From Actinomycetales bacterium UBA1416 (GTDB lineage Bacteria; Actinomycetota; Actinomycetes; Actinomycetales; Actinomycetaceae), in the NCBI GenBank assembly GCA_002304945.1, contig DBPQ01000037.1, positions 3,244-14,338 on the forward strand: DNA of 11,095 bases, read 5' to 3'. Shown here piece after piece: positions 1 through 5,916 of the stretch; position 1 is the first letter of the stretch; every line of letters starts with the position of its first letter. Made by a program: the position numbers and the translations under genes. The notes beneath the pieces are model-generated. The model had not been told where the DNA came from. It worked only from the letters and a program-made list of their open reading frames with translations, and made no database searches.

Positions 1-558
1 ACCCGCTGGATCGAGCACGCCACGTGGGCGGGGCACGCCGTGCCCGGCATCGTGGTGGCCCTCGCCCTCGTGTTCCTGGGGATCCGGTTCGCGCAGCCGA
101 TCTACCAGCGCACCCCGCTGCTCGTGTTCGCGTACGCGGTGCTGTTCCTGCCGATCGCCGTGGCCTCCGTGCGTGCCGCGGTGGCGCAGAGCCCGCCCTC
201 GCTCACGGAGGTGGCCCGCTCGCTCGGCCGGAGCCCGATGCAGGTGGTCCGCGAGGTCACCCTGCCGCTCGCGGCGCCCGGGGTGGCGGCCGGGTTCGCC
301 CTGGTGATGCTCACCGCGATGAAGGAACTGCCCGCGACCCTCCTGCTCCGCCCCACCGGCATGGACACCCTCGCCACCCGGCTCTGGACCGAGACCGGGG
401 TGGGGGCGTACGCCGCCGCCGCGCCCTACGCCGTCGGCCTCGTGGTGCTCGCCGCCGTCCCCACCTTCCTGCTCTCCCAGTTCGCGGGCGACGACGGCGC
501 CCGCGTCCTCGCCGCGGATCGCGCCGCCGGCGCCAGCCCTCCAGGAGGAGCGCGATGA
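1..558 (+). CDS. Iron(III)-type ABC transporter permease, 3' part (5' end outside window)
   Basis: This is the C-terminal 185 residues of an inner-membrane permease; the frame is open to the first base, so the start lies upstream. Visible are hydrophobic segments near residues 14-28 and 36-60. They are followed by the cytoplasmic EAA coupling loop (EVARSLGRSPMQVVREVTLP, about residues 73-92), which contacts the ATPase. The stretch KELPATLLLRPTGMDTLATR (from about residue 108) is characteristic of the second half of SfuB/FbpB-type permeases, which import ferric iron from a periplasmic-type binding protein. A last membrane segment lies near residues 142-160. Its stop overlaps the ATPase start (ATGA at 555-558), so the two are co-translated. 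The family is clear; the substrate (ferric iron, or another ion carried by the same subfamily) is inferred, because the binding protein is not in the window. Confidence 0.9.
   Translation, partial: TRWIEHATWAGHAVPGIVVALALVFLGIRFAQPIYQRTPLLVFAYAVLFLPIAVASVRAAVAQSPPSLTEVARSLGRSPMQVVREVTLPLAAPGVAAGFALVMLTAMKELPATLLLRPTGMDTLATRLWTETGVGAYAAAAPYAVGLVVLAAVPTFLLSQFAGDDGARVLAADRAAGASPPGGAR
543..548 (+). promoter_or_regulatory. Ribosome binding site of the ABC ATPase
   Basis: A perfect AGGAGG lies six bases before ATG 555, inside the end of the permease gene. It decides the ATPase start against a much longer open frame that runs back to position 24 in the permease sequence. Confidence 0.85.
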
Positions 559-1607
559 CGCGACTGACCGTGACCGGCCTGCGGAAGTCCTTCGGCGCGA
601 CCGAGGTGCTGCGCGGCCTCGACCTCGACGTACCGTCCGGCGCGTTCGCCGCGGTGCTGGGCCCCTCGGGCTGTGGGAAGACCACCCTGCTGCGGGTTGT
701 GGCCGGCTTCGAGGACGCCGACGGCGGCGAGGTGCGGCTCGGGGACCGCGTCGTCGTCGATGGGCCGCGCGGGTTGCCACCGGAGAAGCGGAGGGTGACG
801 GTGGTGCCCCAGGAGGGTGCGCTGTTCCCGCACCTGACGGTGGCGGACAACGTGGCGTTCGGCGTGCCACGCCGGCTCACCGGGCGCCGCCGCCGGGTGG
901 ACGAGCTCCTCGACCTGGTCGGGCTCGCGGGGCTGGGGAACCGGATGCCGGCGGAGCTGTCGGGCGGGCAGCAACAGCGCGTCGCGGTGGCGCGGGCGCT
1001 GGGGCCGGCGCCGGACGTCGTCCTGCTCGACGAGCCGTTCTCGGCACTCGATGCCGCCCTGCGGGCCGCCGTCCGGCAGGACGTGCGCACCGCGCTGCAC
1101 GAGGCGGGGGCCACCGGGGTACTCGTCACGCACGACCAGGAGGAGGCCCTGTCCATCGCGGACCTCGTGGCGGTGGTGCGCGACGGGCGGGTGGTGCAGT
1201 CCGCGGCCCCCGAGCAGCTCTACCGGGCGCCCGCGGACCTGGCGGTGGCGAACTTCGTGGGCGAGGCCGTGGTCCTGCCCGCCGAGGTGGTGGGGGGCGT
1301 GGCGTGGACCCCGCTCGGCCGCCTCGCCCTGCTGCGTGGCGACCAGGTCCAGGACGGCCGGGGGCTCGTCTCCCTCCGCCCGGAACAGGTCCACGTGGTG
1401 CGCTCCGGCCGCGGCGGCGTGAGCGGCCGGGTGGTGGGGACCACGTTCTACGGCCACGACGCCACGATCCGGTTGGAGGTGCCGGCGGGGGACGGGACCG
1501 GTGCGGTGGTGCCGGTCCTCAGCCGCACGCAGGGGCCGCTGCCGGAGGAGGGCGCTGAGGTTGGGCTGATCGTGGCCGGACCGGTGTCCTTCTTCGTGGA
1601 GGGGTGA
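555..1607 (+). CDS. ABC transporter ATP-binding protein, FbpC-like (350 aa)
   Basis: This is the cytoplasmic ATPase that powers the adjoining permease. All nucleotide-binding motifs are present and intact: Walker A GPSGCGKT (residues 36-43), Q-loop at Gln86, signature LSGGQQQR (135-142), Walker B VVLLDEP (155-161) and switch His193. After about residue 235 comes a C-terminal regulatory region with a TOBE-like portion (around SLRPEQ and the stretch up to residue 345). This region is typical of the iron, sulfate, molybdate and sugar importer ATPases. The total length fits the FbpC/AfuC group. The start at 555 is preferred because of the AGGAGG site and the ATGA overlap with the permease; the same frame is open further upstream only as a shadow of the permease. 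Iron specificity rests mainly on the permease. No partner gene follows, so the operon probably ends here. Confidence 0.93.
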   Translation: MTRLTVTGLRKSFGATEVLRGLDLDVPSGAFAAVLGPSGCGKTTLLRVVAGFEDADGGEVRLGDRVVVDGPRGLPPEKRRVTVVPQEGALFPHLTVADNVAFGVPRRLTGRRRRVDELLDLVGLAGLGNRMPAELSGGQQQRVAVARALGPAPDVVLLDEPFSALDAALRAAVRQDVRTALHEAGATGVLVTHDQEEALSIADLVAVVRDGRVVQSAAPEQLYRAPADLAVANFVGEAVVLPAEVVGGVAWTPLGRLALLRGDQVQDGRGLVSLRPEQVHVVRSGRGGVSGRVVGTTFYGHDATIRLEVPAGDGTGAVVPVLSRTQGPLPEEGAEVGLIVAGPVSFFVEG

Positions 1608-1720
1608 GCAGGCGCTACCAGCGCAGCTCGCCCCTCTCCCTGCACGAGAAGCCCTGACGGCGTGCGGCAGGCTCGCCCGCTGCTTGCCTTCCGTTGCACC
1701 GGGCTGGCACAGTCACCTTG

Positions 1721-1739
1721 TGTGACAGTTGTGTGACAG
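1721..1739 (+). repeat. Two TGTGACAG direct repeats in the toxin-antitoxin promoter
   Basis: TGTGACAG occurs at 1721-1728 and 1732-1739, 11 bp apart, so both copies face the same side of the helix. The first copy contains the -35 hexamer. Just upstream, GTCAC (1712-1716) forms an inverted pair with GTGAC (1722-1726). Ribbon-helix-helix antitoxins usually repress their own promoter through short repeats like these. That this is the operator is an inference from position. Confidence 0.45.
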
Positions 1740-1750
1740 ACGGCTAGCCT
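1722..1750 (+). promoter_or_regulatory. Leaderless promoter of the toxin-antitoxin operon
   Basis: A -35 GTGACA (1722-1727) and a -10 TAGCCT (1745-1750) are separated by 17 bp. The antitoxin ATG begins seven bases after the end of the -10, where transcription should itself start. No Shine-Dalgarno site is present. This is the best-formed promoter in the window. Confidence 0.7.
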
Positions 1751-1756
1751 CCCATC

Positions 1757-1987
1757 ATGGGGATCGTGAACGTACGCATCTCGGGTGAGGCCGAGCGAGC
1801 CCTCGAGGAGCTGACCGCGGACGGCACCAGCACCTCCGACGCCGTGCGCCAGGCCCTGATGGATGCCGTGATGCTGCGGCGTCGGGAGCGAATGAGGGCC
1901 GAGGCGCTGCGATCCATGGCCGATCCGGCCGACCGGGAAGCTGTGCGGCAGGCGATGGAGGAGTGGGCCGATGTTGACCCGGGGTGA
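1757..1987 (+). CDS. Ribbon-helix-helix antitoxin of a MazEF-type module (76 aa)
   Basis: This small acidic protein should bind DNA as a dimer and neutralise the toxin encoded next to it. The N-terminus (VNVRISGEAERALEELTADG) gives the short beta strand at residues 4-9 and first helix expected of the CopG/MetJ fold. STSDAVRQALMDAV (25-38) is the second helix. A basic region (41-48) is followed by a helical, acidic tail (DREAVRQAMEEWADVDPG), the kind of segment that threads into a MazF groove. The ATG at 1757 has no Shine-Dalgarno site but sits exactly where a leaderless transcript would begin. The gene overlaps the toxin by 17 bases, so the two are translated together. The fold is called from the residue pattern; the role follows from the neighbour. 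Confidence 0.82.
   Translation: MGIVNVRISGEAERALEELTADGTSTSDAVRQALMDAVMLRRRERMRAEALRSMADPADREAVRQAMEEWADVDPG
1957..1963 (+). promoter_or_regulatory. Ribosome binding site of the toxin gene
   Basis: GGAGGAG lies seven bases before ATG 1971, within the antitoxin coding sequence. It supports the 17-base overlap between the two genes and a separate ribosome entry for the toxin. Confidence 0.75.
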
Positions 1988-2306
1988 CGTGTACGCCGTC
2001 CCGGCCAGGCGATCGGCTCAGGGACACGAGCAACGGGGTCCCCGGCTCGGCGTCGTCGTCCAGTCCGACGACCTGCCGCTCTCCACGGTGCTGCTGGCAC
2101 CCACCTCACGGTCCGCGGTTCCGCGGATCTTCCGCCCGGAGATCGAGGTGGCCGGGGAGCGTACCTGTGTCCTCGTGGAGCAGCTGCGTACCGTGGACGT
2201 GGAGAGGTTGGGCCTGCTGGTCGGGCATCTCGGGCTGGCGGACATGGCGGCCGTCGACCAGGCGCTCGAGCTCGTGCTGGCTCTGGATCGTCCCCGCCTC
2301 CGCTGA
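1971..2306 (+). CDS. mazF: MazF/PemK-family endoribonuclease toxin (111 aa)
   Basis: This is a predicted sequence-specific ribonuclease that cuts mRNA in the cytoplasm when its antitoxin is lost. The protein starts with the family's GDVYAV strand (residues 5-10). It continues with RGPRLGVVVQSDD (22-34), the arginine-bearing core that includes catalytic positions in this family. STVLLAPTS (38-46) follows, with the conserved Thr/Ser late in that strand. FRPEIEV and the ERTCVLVEQLRTVD strand (63-77) complete the SH3-like barrel. The length is normal for the family and nothing looks truncated. It overlaps the antitoxin and has its own strong ribosome site. The cleavage site cannot be read from the sequence. 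A shadow frame on the opposite strand is not coding. Confidence 0.88.
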   Translation: MLTRGDVYAVPARRSAQGHEQRGPRLGVVVQSDDLPLSTVLLAPTSRSAVPRIFRPEIEVAGERTCVLVEQLRTVDVERLGLLVGHLGLADMAAVDQALELVLALDRPRLR

Positions 2307-2456
2307 CTCCCCCTTCGCTGGCTGGCGGCGACCCACCAACTGCTTTTCGTGCCGTGCTGAGGTCCGCTGAACCCCAAGTGCGCACGCTGGACGATCCTGC
2401 ACCCGCCGTTGGGACGCGCCGCGCGGCGGTCAGACGACTCCCCCAGTGAGGACGCG

Positions 2457-2501
2457 GGTCTGTGAGCAGTTGCTTGCGGATGCGCACGTAAGTGCTCACG
2501 G
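2457..2501 (+). repeat. Hairpin-forming dispersed repeat, copy 1
   Basis: This 45-nt stretch recurs at 10409-10453 with 43 identical positions (differences at 2489 and 2491). It folds as one long imperfect hairpin. The outer stem CTGTGAGCA (2460-2468) pairs with TGCTCACGG (2493-2501), with one G.U. After a 1x1 mismatch, TTGC (2470-2473) pairs with GTAA (2488-2491). After a second 1x1 mismatch, TGCG (2475-2478) pairs with CGCA (2483-2486) around a GATG tetraloop. It lies between the toxin gene and the AbiEi-like gene. I do not recognise it as a named element. It has no T-tract, so a simple intrinsic terminator is not the obvious reading. Confidence 0.8.
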
Positions 2502-2534
2502 GTGGGCGGGAGGCCGTGGTGGGCGGGTGGTCGT
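2501..2534 (+). repeat. Two tandem 17-bp G-rich units
   Basis: Units at 2501-2517 and 2518-2534 both start GGTGGGCGGG and match at 15 of 17 positions. They directly follow the 3' end of hairpin repeat copy 1. Role unknown. Confidence 0.7.
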
Positions 2535-2537
2535 GCT

Positions 2538-2555
2538 ATCCACAGCCCTGTGGAT
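2538..2555 (+). promoter_or_regulatory. Perfect palindrome resembling two inverted DnaA boxes
   Basis: ATCCACAG-CC-CTGTGGAT is a perfect 8-bp inverted repeat with a 2-bp centre. Each arm resembles a DnaA box (CTATCCACA on one strand, TCATCCACA on the other, against TTATCCACA). It lies about 40 bp before the ATG of the AbiEi-like gene, a natural operator position. Whether DnaA, the gene's own winged-helix product or another protein binds it is open. Confidence 0.5.
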
Positions 2556-2584
2556 GACCATCCCCGTCCTCGCCTCCCACGCAG

Positions 2585-2590
2585 CATGCT
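2585..2590 (+). promoter_or_regulatory. Possible leaderless -10 of the AbiEi-like gene
   Basis: CATGCT matches TANNNT except at the first base and sits six bases before ATG 2597, the same spacing as for the antitoxin and serS. No convincing -35 lies 16-18 bp upstream, and there is no Shine-Dalgarno site. Confidence 0.4.
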
Positions 2591-2596
2591 CATCTC

Positions 2597-3592
2597 ATGA
2601 AGGGTGACCTCTCCCAGCTCCTCGACACGGCTGCCGGCCAGCACGGGCTCGTGACCAGCAACGACATCGAAGCCGCAGGTATGGCCGAGTGCTGGGTCTC
2701 GCGGCGCGCGACTTCGGGGATGTGGCAGCGAGTCCACCGCGGTGTCTACGCCACTTCTCCCGGAACCCTCACCTGGGAGCAACGCGCGCGGGCGGCCCTC
2801 CTGTACGGCGGTCCCCGCGCAGTGCTCTCCCACCGGTCCGCCGGGTACCTTCACCGGCTCCTCGCGGAGCCACCCGATTCCATCGAGATCCTCGTCCCGT
2901 ACTCCGTGGTGCTGCGAGCGGCTCCCGAGGTGGCCATCCATCGGACGCGACGCTCCCTGGGAGCGGTCCAGCCATCGCGTCCAGGGGAGCACTTCAGGGG
3001 CCTGCGGTGCCGGGAGATAGTGGAGACGGTCCTCGACATGGTCGACGTCGCAGCCACCGATCGCGAGGTCCTGAGCCTCGTCATCGCCGCCTTCCAACAG
3101 CGGATCTCTCACAGGCTCCTCGCGAGCAGGGCAGGACGGCGCCACAATCTCCACCATCGGTCCCATCTGCTGCGGATCATCGCCGAGACCCCGGACGGTG
3201 TCGAGTCGGAGCTCGAGCGTCGCTATCACGACGTCGTCGAGCGCGCTCACGGCCTGCCGACGGCGGTGCGTCAGCGGCGTGAGAAGGTCCGGGGCCGGTG
3301 GATCCGGTCCGACTGCTCGTACGAGGGCTTCGGCCTGCTGGTTGAGCTCGACGGCGAGCTCGCCCATCCTGGCCGTGCCACCAGCGCGGACGTCACGCGT
3401 GACAACGACTCCCTCGTCAGCCGCGACGAACGCACGCTCCGGTTCCGGTGGCCGCACACGTACGTCCCGGAGGCGTGCGTGGCGGCGGCGCAGGTCGGCG
3501 GGGGGCTACGACGTGGGGGATGGACGGGGGCGCCGCGGCCGTGCGGGCCCGGGTGCACGGTGATGGAGGGGTTCCGCTTGCTCACGCGGTGA
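2597..3592 (+). CDS. AbiEi-like winged-helix protein with DUF559/Vsr-like C-terminus (331 aa)
   Basis: The N-terminus (about residues 7-55, LLDTAAGQHGLVTSNDIEAA through WQRVHRGVYA) matches the winged-helix domain of AbiEi-family antitoxins of type IV toxin-antitoxin systems. The middle (60-175) is the variable AbiEi body. The C-terminus (about 200-300) looks like the small PD-(D/E)XK fold of DUF559/Vsr-related proteins. It carries acidic residues in the helix at 203-207, Asp239, then LLVELDGELAHPG with Glu250, Asp252 and His257, followed by RDN (268-270) and an LRFRW strand (281-285). No AbiEii-type nucleotidyltransferase is adjacent, so it stands alone. It may bind DNA and perhaps cut it. 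The tail after residue 300 is glycine-, arginine- and cysteine-containing low-complexity sequence. The start rests on the leaderless position and on alignment of the domain with the N-terminus. Family assignment is good; function is unknown. Confidence 0.78.
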   Translation: MKGDLSQLLDTAAGQHGLVTSNDIEAAGMAECWVSRRATSGMWQRVHRGVYATSPGTLTWEQRARAALLYGGPRAVLSHRSAGYLHRLLAEPPDSIEILVPYSVVLRAAPEVAIHRTRRSLGAVQPSRPGEHFRGLRCREIVETVLDMVDVAATDREVLSLVIAAFQQRISHRLLASRAGRRHNLHHRSHLLRIIAETPDGVESELERRYHDVVERAHGLPTAVRQRREKVRGRWIRSDCSYEGFGLLVELDGELAHPGRATSADVTRDNDSLVSRDERTLRFRWPHTYVPEACVAAAQVGGGLRRGGWTGAPRPCGPGCTVMEGFRLLTR

Positions 3593-3600
3593 CGGTTGCG

Positions 3601-3663
3601 GCCCCCGGTGGTGGTCCGTGGCGTGTGGGTGGCCCCCGCGAGGTGGTCAGTGGCGTGAGGGCC
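3601..3663 (+). repeat. Two tandem ~31-bp units upstream of serS
   Basis: Unit 1 (3601-3631) and unit 2 (3632-3663) both begin GCCCCCG. Their cores, at 3610-3628 and 3642-3660, share 17 of 19 positions, with a one-base length difference before the core. They fill most of the gap between the AbiEi-like gene and serS and end about 20 bp before the serS -10, so they may hold regulator sites. No T-box-like leader is possible here if serS is leaderless. Confidence 0.6.
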
Positions 3664-3680
3664 ACGTCAGCCCCACCGAA

Positions 3681-3686
3681 TAGACT
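3681..3686 (+). promoter_or_regulatory. Leaderless -10 of serS
   Basis: TAGACT fits TANNNT and lies six bases before ATG 3693. There is no Shine-Dalgarno site. A TTGACA-like -35 is not evident at 16-18 bp, which is common in actinobacterial promoters. Confidence 0.6.
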
Positions 3687-3692
3687 CGTCCC

Positions 3693-4964
3693 ATGATCGA
3701 CCTGCGAGCCCTGCGCGAGAACCCCGAACCGGCACGAGCCTCCCAGCGTGCCCGGGGGGCGGACGAGTCCCTCGTGGACCGGATCATCGAGGCGGACGAG
3801 TCCCGCCGCGCCGCCCTCACCGCCTTCGAGACCGCCCGCGCCGAGCAGAAGGCCGCCTCCCGCTCCGTGGGGAAGGCTGCCCCGGAGGAACGTCCCGCCG
3901 TCCTCGAGCGCGCCCGCGCCCTCGCCGAGCAGGTCAAGGCCCTCGAGTCGCAGTCGAACGAACTCGCCGCGGCGGCGGAGGGCCTCGTCCTCCAGCTCCC
4001 CAACCTGGTGATCGACGGCGTCCCCGCCGGAGGTGAGGCCGACTTCCAGGTGCTCCGCCACGAGGGCCCCACCCCCCGGGACTTCGCGGCCGAGGGTTTC
4101 ACCCCCCGAGACCACCTCGACCTCGGCGAGCTCCTCGACGCCATAGACGTCAAGCGCGGCACCAAGGTCTCCGGCGCCCGCTTCTACTACCTCAAGGGCG
4201 TGGGCGCCCGGCTCGAACTCGCGCTCCTCACGGCGGCGCTGGACCAGGCCCTCGCGTACGGGTTCATCCCCATGATGACCCCCACCCTCGTGACCCCCGC
4301 GGTGATGGGTGGCACCGGGTTCCTCGGCGCCCACTCGGACGAGATCTACCACCTCCCCGCGGACGATCTCTACCTCACCGGCACCTCCGAGGTGGCGCTC
4401 GCGGGCTACCACGCCGGCGAGATCATCGACCTCGCCGGCGGCCCGATCCGCTACGCCGGCTGGTCCACCTGCTACCGCCGCGAGGCCGGCTCCTACGGCA
4501 AGGACACCCGCGGCATCATCCGCGTGCACCAGTTCAACAAGGTGGAGATGTTCTCCTACTGCCGGCAGGAGGACGCCGAGACCGAGCACGCCCGGCTGCT
4601 CGCCTGGGAGGAGGAGATGCTCGCCAAGGTGGAGCTGCCCTACCGCGTGATCGACGTCGCCGCCGGGGACCTCGGCAGCTCGGCCGCCCGCAAGTACGAC
4701 TGCGAGGCCTGGCTCCCCACCCAGCAGCGCTACATGGAGGTCACCTCCACCTCGAACTGCACCACCTTCCAGGCCCGCCGCCTCGCCATCCGCGAGCGCA
4801 CGGACGAGGGGAACCGTCCCGTCGCCACGCTCAACGGCACGCTGGCCACCACCCGCTGGCTGGTCGCCATGCTCGAGAACCACCAGCTCCCGGATGGGTC
4901 CGTGCGCGTTCCCACCGCCCTCCAGCCCTACCTCGGTGGGCTGGAGGTGCTGGAGCCCCGATGA
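3693..4964 (+). CDS. serS: Seryl-tRNA synthetase (423 aa)
   Basis: This essential cytoplasmic class II synthetase charges tRNA-Ser (and tRNA-Sec where present) with serine. Residues 1-105 form the tRNA-binding antiparallel coiled coil, starting with the typical MIDLRALRENPE. The catalytic domain follows. Motif 1 surrounds Pro202 (VTPAVMGGTGFLG). TSE at 231-233 helps bind serine. Motif 2 is YRREAGSYGKDTRGIIRVHQ (261-280), continuing to FNKVEMF. Motif 3 is NGTLATTRWLVAMLENHQ (381-398) with its conserved Arg388. The length is normal and all motifs are intact. The start is the first ATG, which fits the family N-terminus and the leaderless promoter. The stop is embedded in ATGA (4961-4964), leading into a short ORF and then the HAD gene, so the downstream genes are probably expressed from the serS transcript. 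Confidence 0.98.
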   Translation: MIDLRALRENPEPARASQRARGADESLVDRIIEADESRRAALTAFETARAEQKAASRSVGKAAPEERPAVLERARALAEQVKALESQSNELAAAAEGLVLQLPNLVIDGVPAGGEADFQVLRHEGPTPRDFAAEGFTPRDHLDLGELLDAIDVKRGTKVSGARFYYLKGVGARLELALLTAALDQALAYGFIPMMTPTLVTPAVMGGTGFLGAHSDEIYHLPADDLYLTGTSEVALAGYHAGEIIDLAGGPIRYAGWSTCYRREAGSYGKDTRGIIRVHQFNKVEMFSYCRQEDAETEHARLLAWEEEMLAKVELPYRVIDVAAGDLGSSAARKYDCEAWLPTQQRYMEVTSTSNCTTFQARRLAIRERTDEGNRPVATLNGTLATTRWLVAMLENHQLPDGSVRVPTALQPYLGGLEVLEPR

Positions 4965-5065
4965 CGTCCGCGCCGCGCGCGAGTGGCTCCGGGCCGGCTG
5001 GCGCACGATCGGGTGGCGTGATGACGGCGGGCCGGGGCGGCGCCGTCGGCCGGGGCGTGCGATGA
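4961..5065 (+). CDS. Possible 34-aa coupling ORF between serS and the HAD gene
   Basis: A short frame begins at ATG 4961, inside the serS stop (ATGA). It ends with a TGA at 5063-5065 inside the HAD start (ATGA at 5062-5065). A Shine-Dalgarno-like GGAG (4952-4955) lies five bases before its ATG, while the HAD start itself has only a poor ribosome site. The product would be glycine-, alanine- and arginine-rich (MTSAPRASGSGPAGARSGGV...) with no recognisable domain. Third codon positions are less GC-biased than in the flanking genes, which argues against a conserved protein. It may act only to carry ribosomes from serS to the HAD gene, or be chance in GC-rich DNA. Confidence 0.3.
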   Translation: MTSAPRASGSGPAGARSGGVMTAGRGGAVGRGVR

Positions 5066-5901
5066 CCACACCGTTCGCCGTCCCCCACCACCTGCCGTCG
5101 GCCGGCCCGGACCTGCTGGTCGCTCTCGACGTCGACGGCACCCTGCTGTCCCACCTCGGTGAGGCGACGGCGCGGGTGGTCGATGCCGTGGCGGCGCTCA
5201 CGGCGGCGGGGGTGCACGTGGTGATCGCGACGGGGCGCGGCGTCGTCGCCACCACCCCGGTGCTCGACGCCCTCGCCCTCAGCGAGGGCTACACGGTGTG
5301 CTCGAACGGGGCGATGACCCTGCGGCTCGATCCCGGCCTGGACGGCGGGCACGAGATCCTCGAGGCGGTCACGTTCCACCCCGAGGCCACGTTGCGGAAG
5401 TTGCGCCGGGTGCTGCCGGACGCGCTCTTCCTGGTGGAGGACGCGCACATGGGACGGCTGGTCAGCGCCCCGTTCCCGGACGGTGAGCTGCACGGGGAGC
5501 CGCGGATCGTGGACTTCGAGGAACTCTGCCAGGTCAGCGCCACACGGGTGACCCTGCGGGCCCCCGACCTCGAGGCCGCCCACATCCACGAGGCGCTCGA
5601 CCAGGCAGGCCTGCACGGCGTCAGCTACGCGGTGGGGTGGACGGCGTGGCTGGACGTGGCCCCGGACGGGGTGACCAAGGCGTCCGCGCTCGAGCGAGTC
5701 CGGGAGCACCTGGGGATCTCGCCGTTCGCGACCGTGGCGGTCGGTGACGGCGCCAACGACCACGAGATGTTCGACTGGGCGAGCTGGGCGGTGGCGATGG
5801 GCCAGGCCACCGACGAGACCAAGGCCCACGCGAACGACGTCACCGGCACCGTGGCCGAGGACGGGCTCGCATGGGTCCTCGAGGCGCTGCTGGAGCGCTA
5901 G
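5062..5901 (+). CDS. Cof-type HAD-superfamily phosphatase (279 aa)
   Basis: This is a cytoplasmic, Mg-dependent phosphohydrolase of the HAD IIB (Cof) group, which acts on small phosphorylated metabolites. All four HAD motifs are visible. Motif I is ALDVDGTLL, with nucleophile Asp23 and acid/base Asp25. Motif II is VIATGR with Thr57. Lys206 (GVTKASAL) is motif III. GDGANDHEMF (228-237) is motif IV, with the metal-binding aspartates. SNGA (81-84) opens the cap domain, which runs to about residue 195, as in IIB enzymes. The start at 5062 is the only in-frame ATG near the domain; no strong ribosome site precedes it, so coupling to upstream translation is likely. It lies between serS and an MscS channel gene in the same direction, 15 bases from the latter. 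The substrate cannot be predicted. Confidence 0.93.
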   Translation: MTTPFAVPHHLPSAGPDLLVALDVDGTLLSHLGEATARVVDAVAALTAAGVHVVIATGRGVVATTPVLDALALSEGYTVCSNGAMTLRLDPGLDGGHEILEAVTFHPEATLRKLRRVLPDALFLVEDAHMGRLVSAPFPDGELHGEPRIVDFEELCQVSATRVTLRAPDLEAAHIHEALDQAGLHGVSYAVGWTAWLDVAPDGVTKASALERVREHLGISPFATVAVGDGANDHEMFDWASWAVAMGQATDETKAHANDVTGTVAEDGLAWVLEALLER

Positions 5902-5916
5902 GGAGAGGGAGCGGCG

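Noticed and set aside
24..554. N-terminal extension of the ABC ATPase frame
   Set aside because: It is a shadow of the permease in another frame and is arginine/proline-rich. The ATPase fold and ribosome site begin at 555.
1612..1624. Terminator after the ABC ATPase
   Set aside because: The stem GCGCT/AGCGC has only five pairs with a three-base loop and no T-tract, too weak to call.
2417..2428. 12-nt palindrome CGCCGCGCGGCG
   Set aside because: Alternating GC palindromes of this length are expected by chance in such GC-rich DNA.
2536..2557. Replication origin
   Set aside because: There are only two DnaA-box-like sites, no AT-rich stretch and no dnaA or dnaN nearby.
2018..3457. Long minus-strand frame across the toxin and AbiEi-like genes
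   Set aside because: It crosses two well-supported genes and intergenic repeats and shows no domain.
3582..5255. Long minus-strand frame opposite serS (557 codons)
   Set aside because: Antisense open frames are common in GC-rich genes. Its sequence is low-complexity and serS is certain on the other strand.
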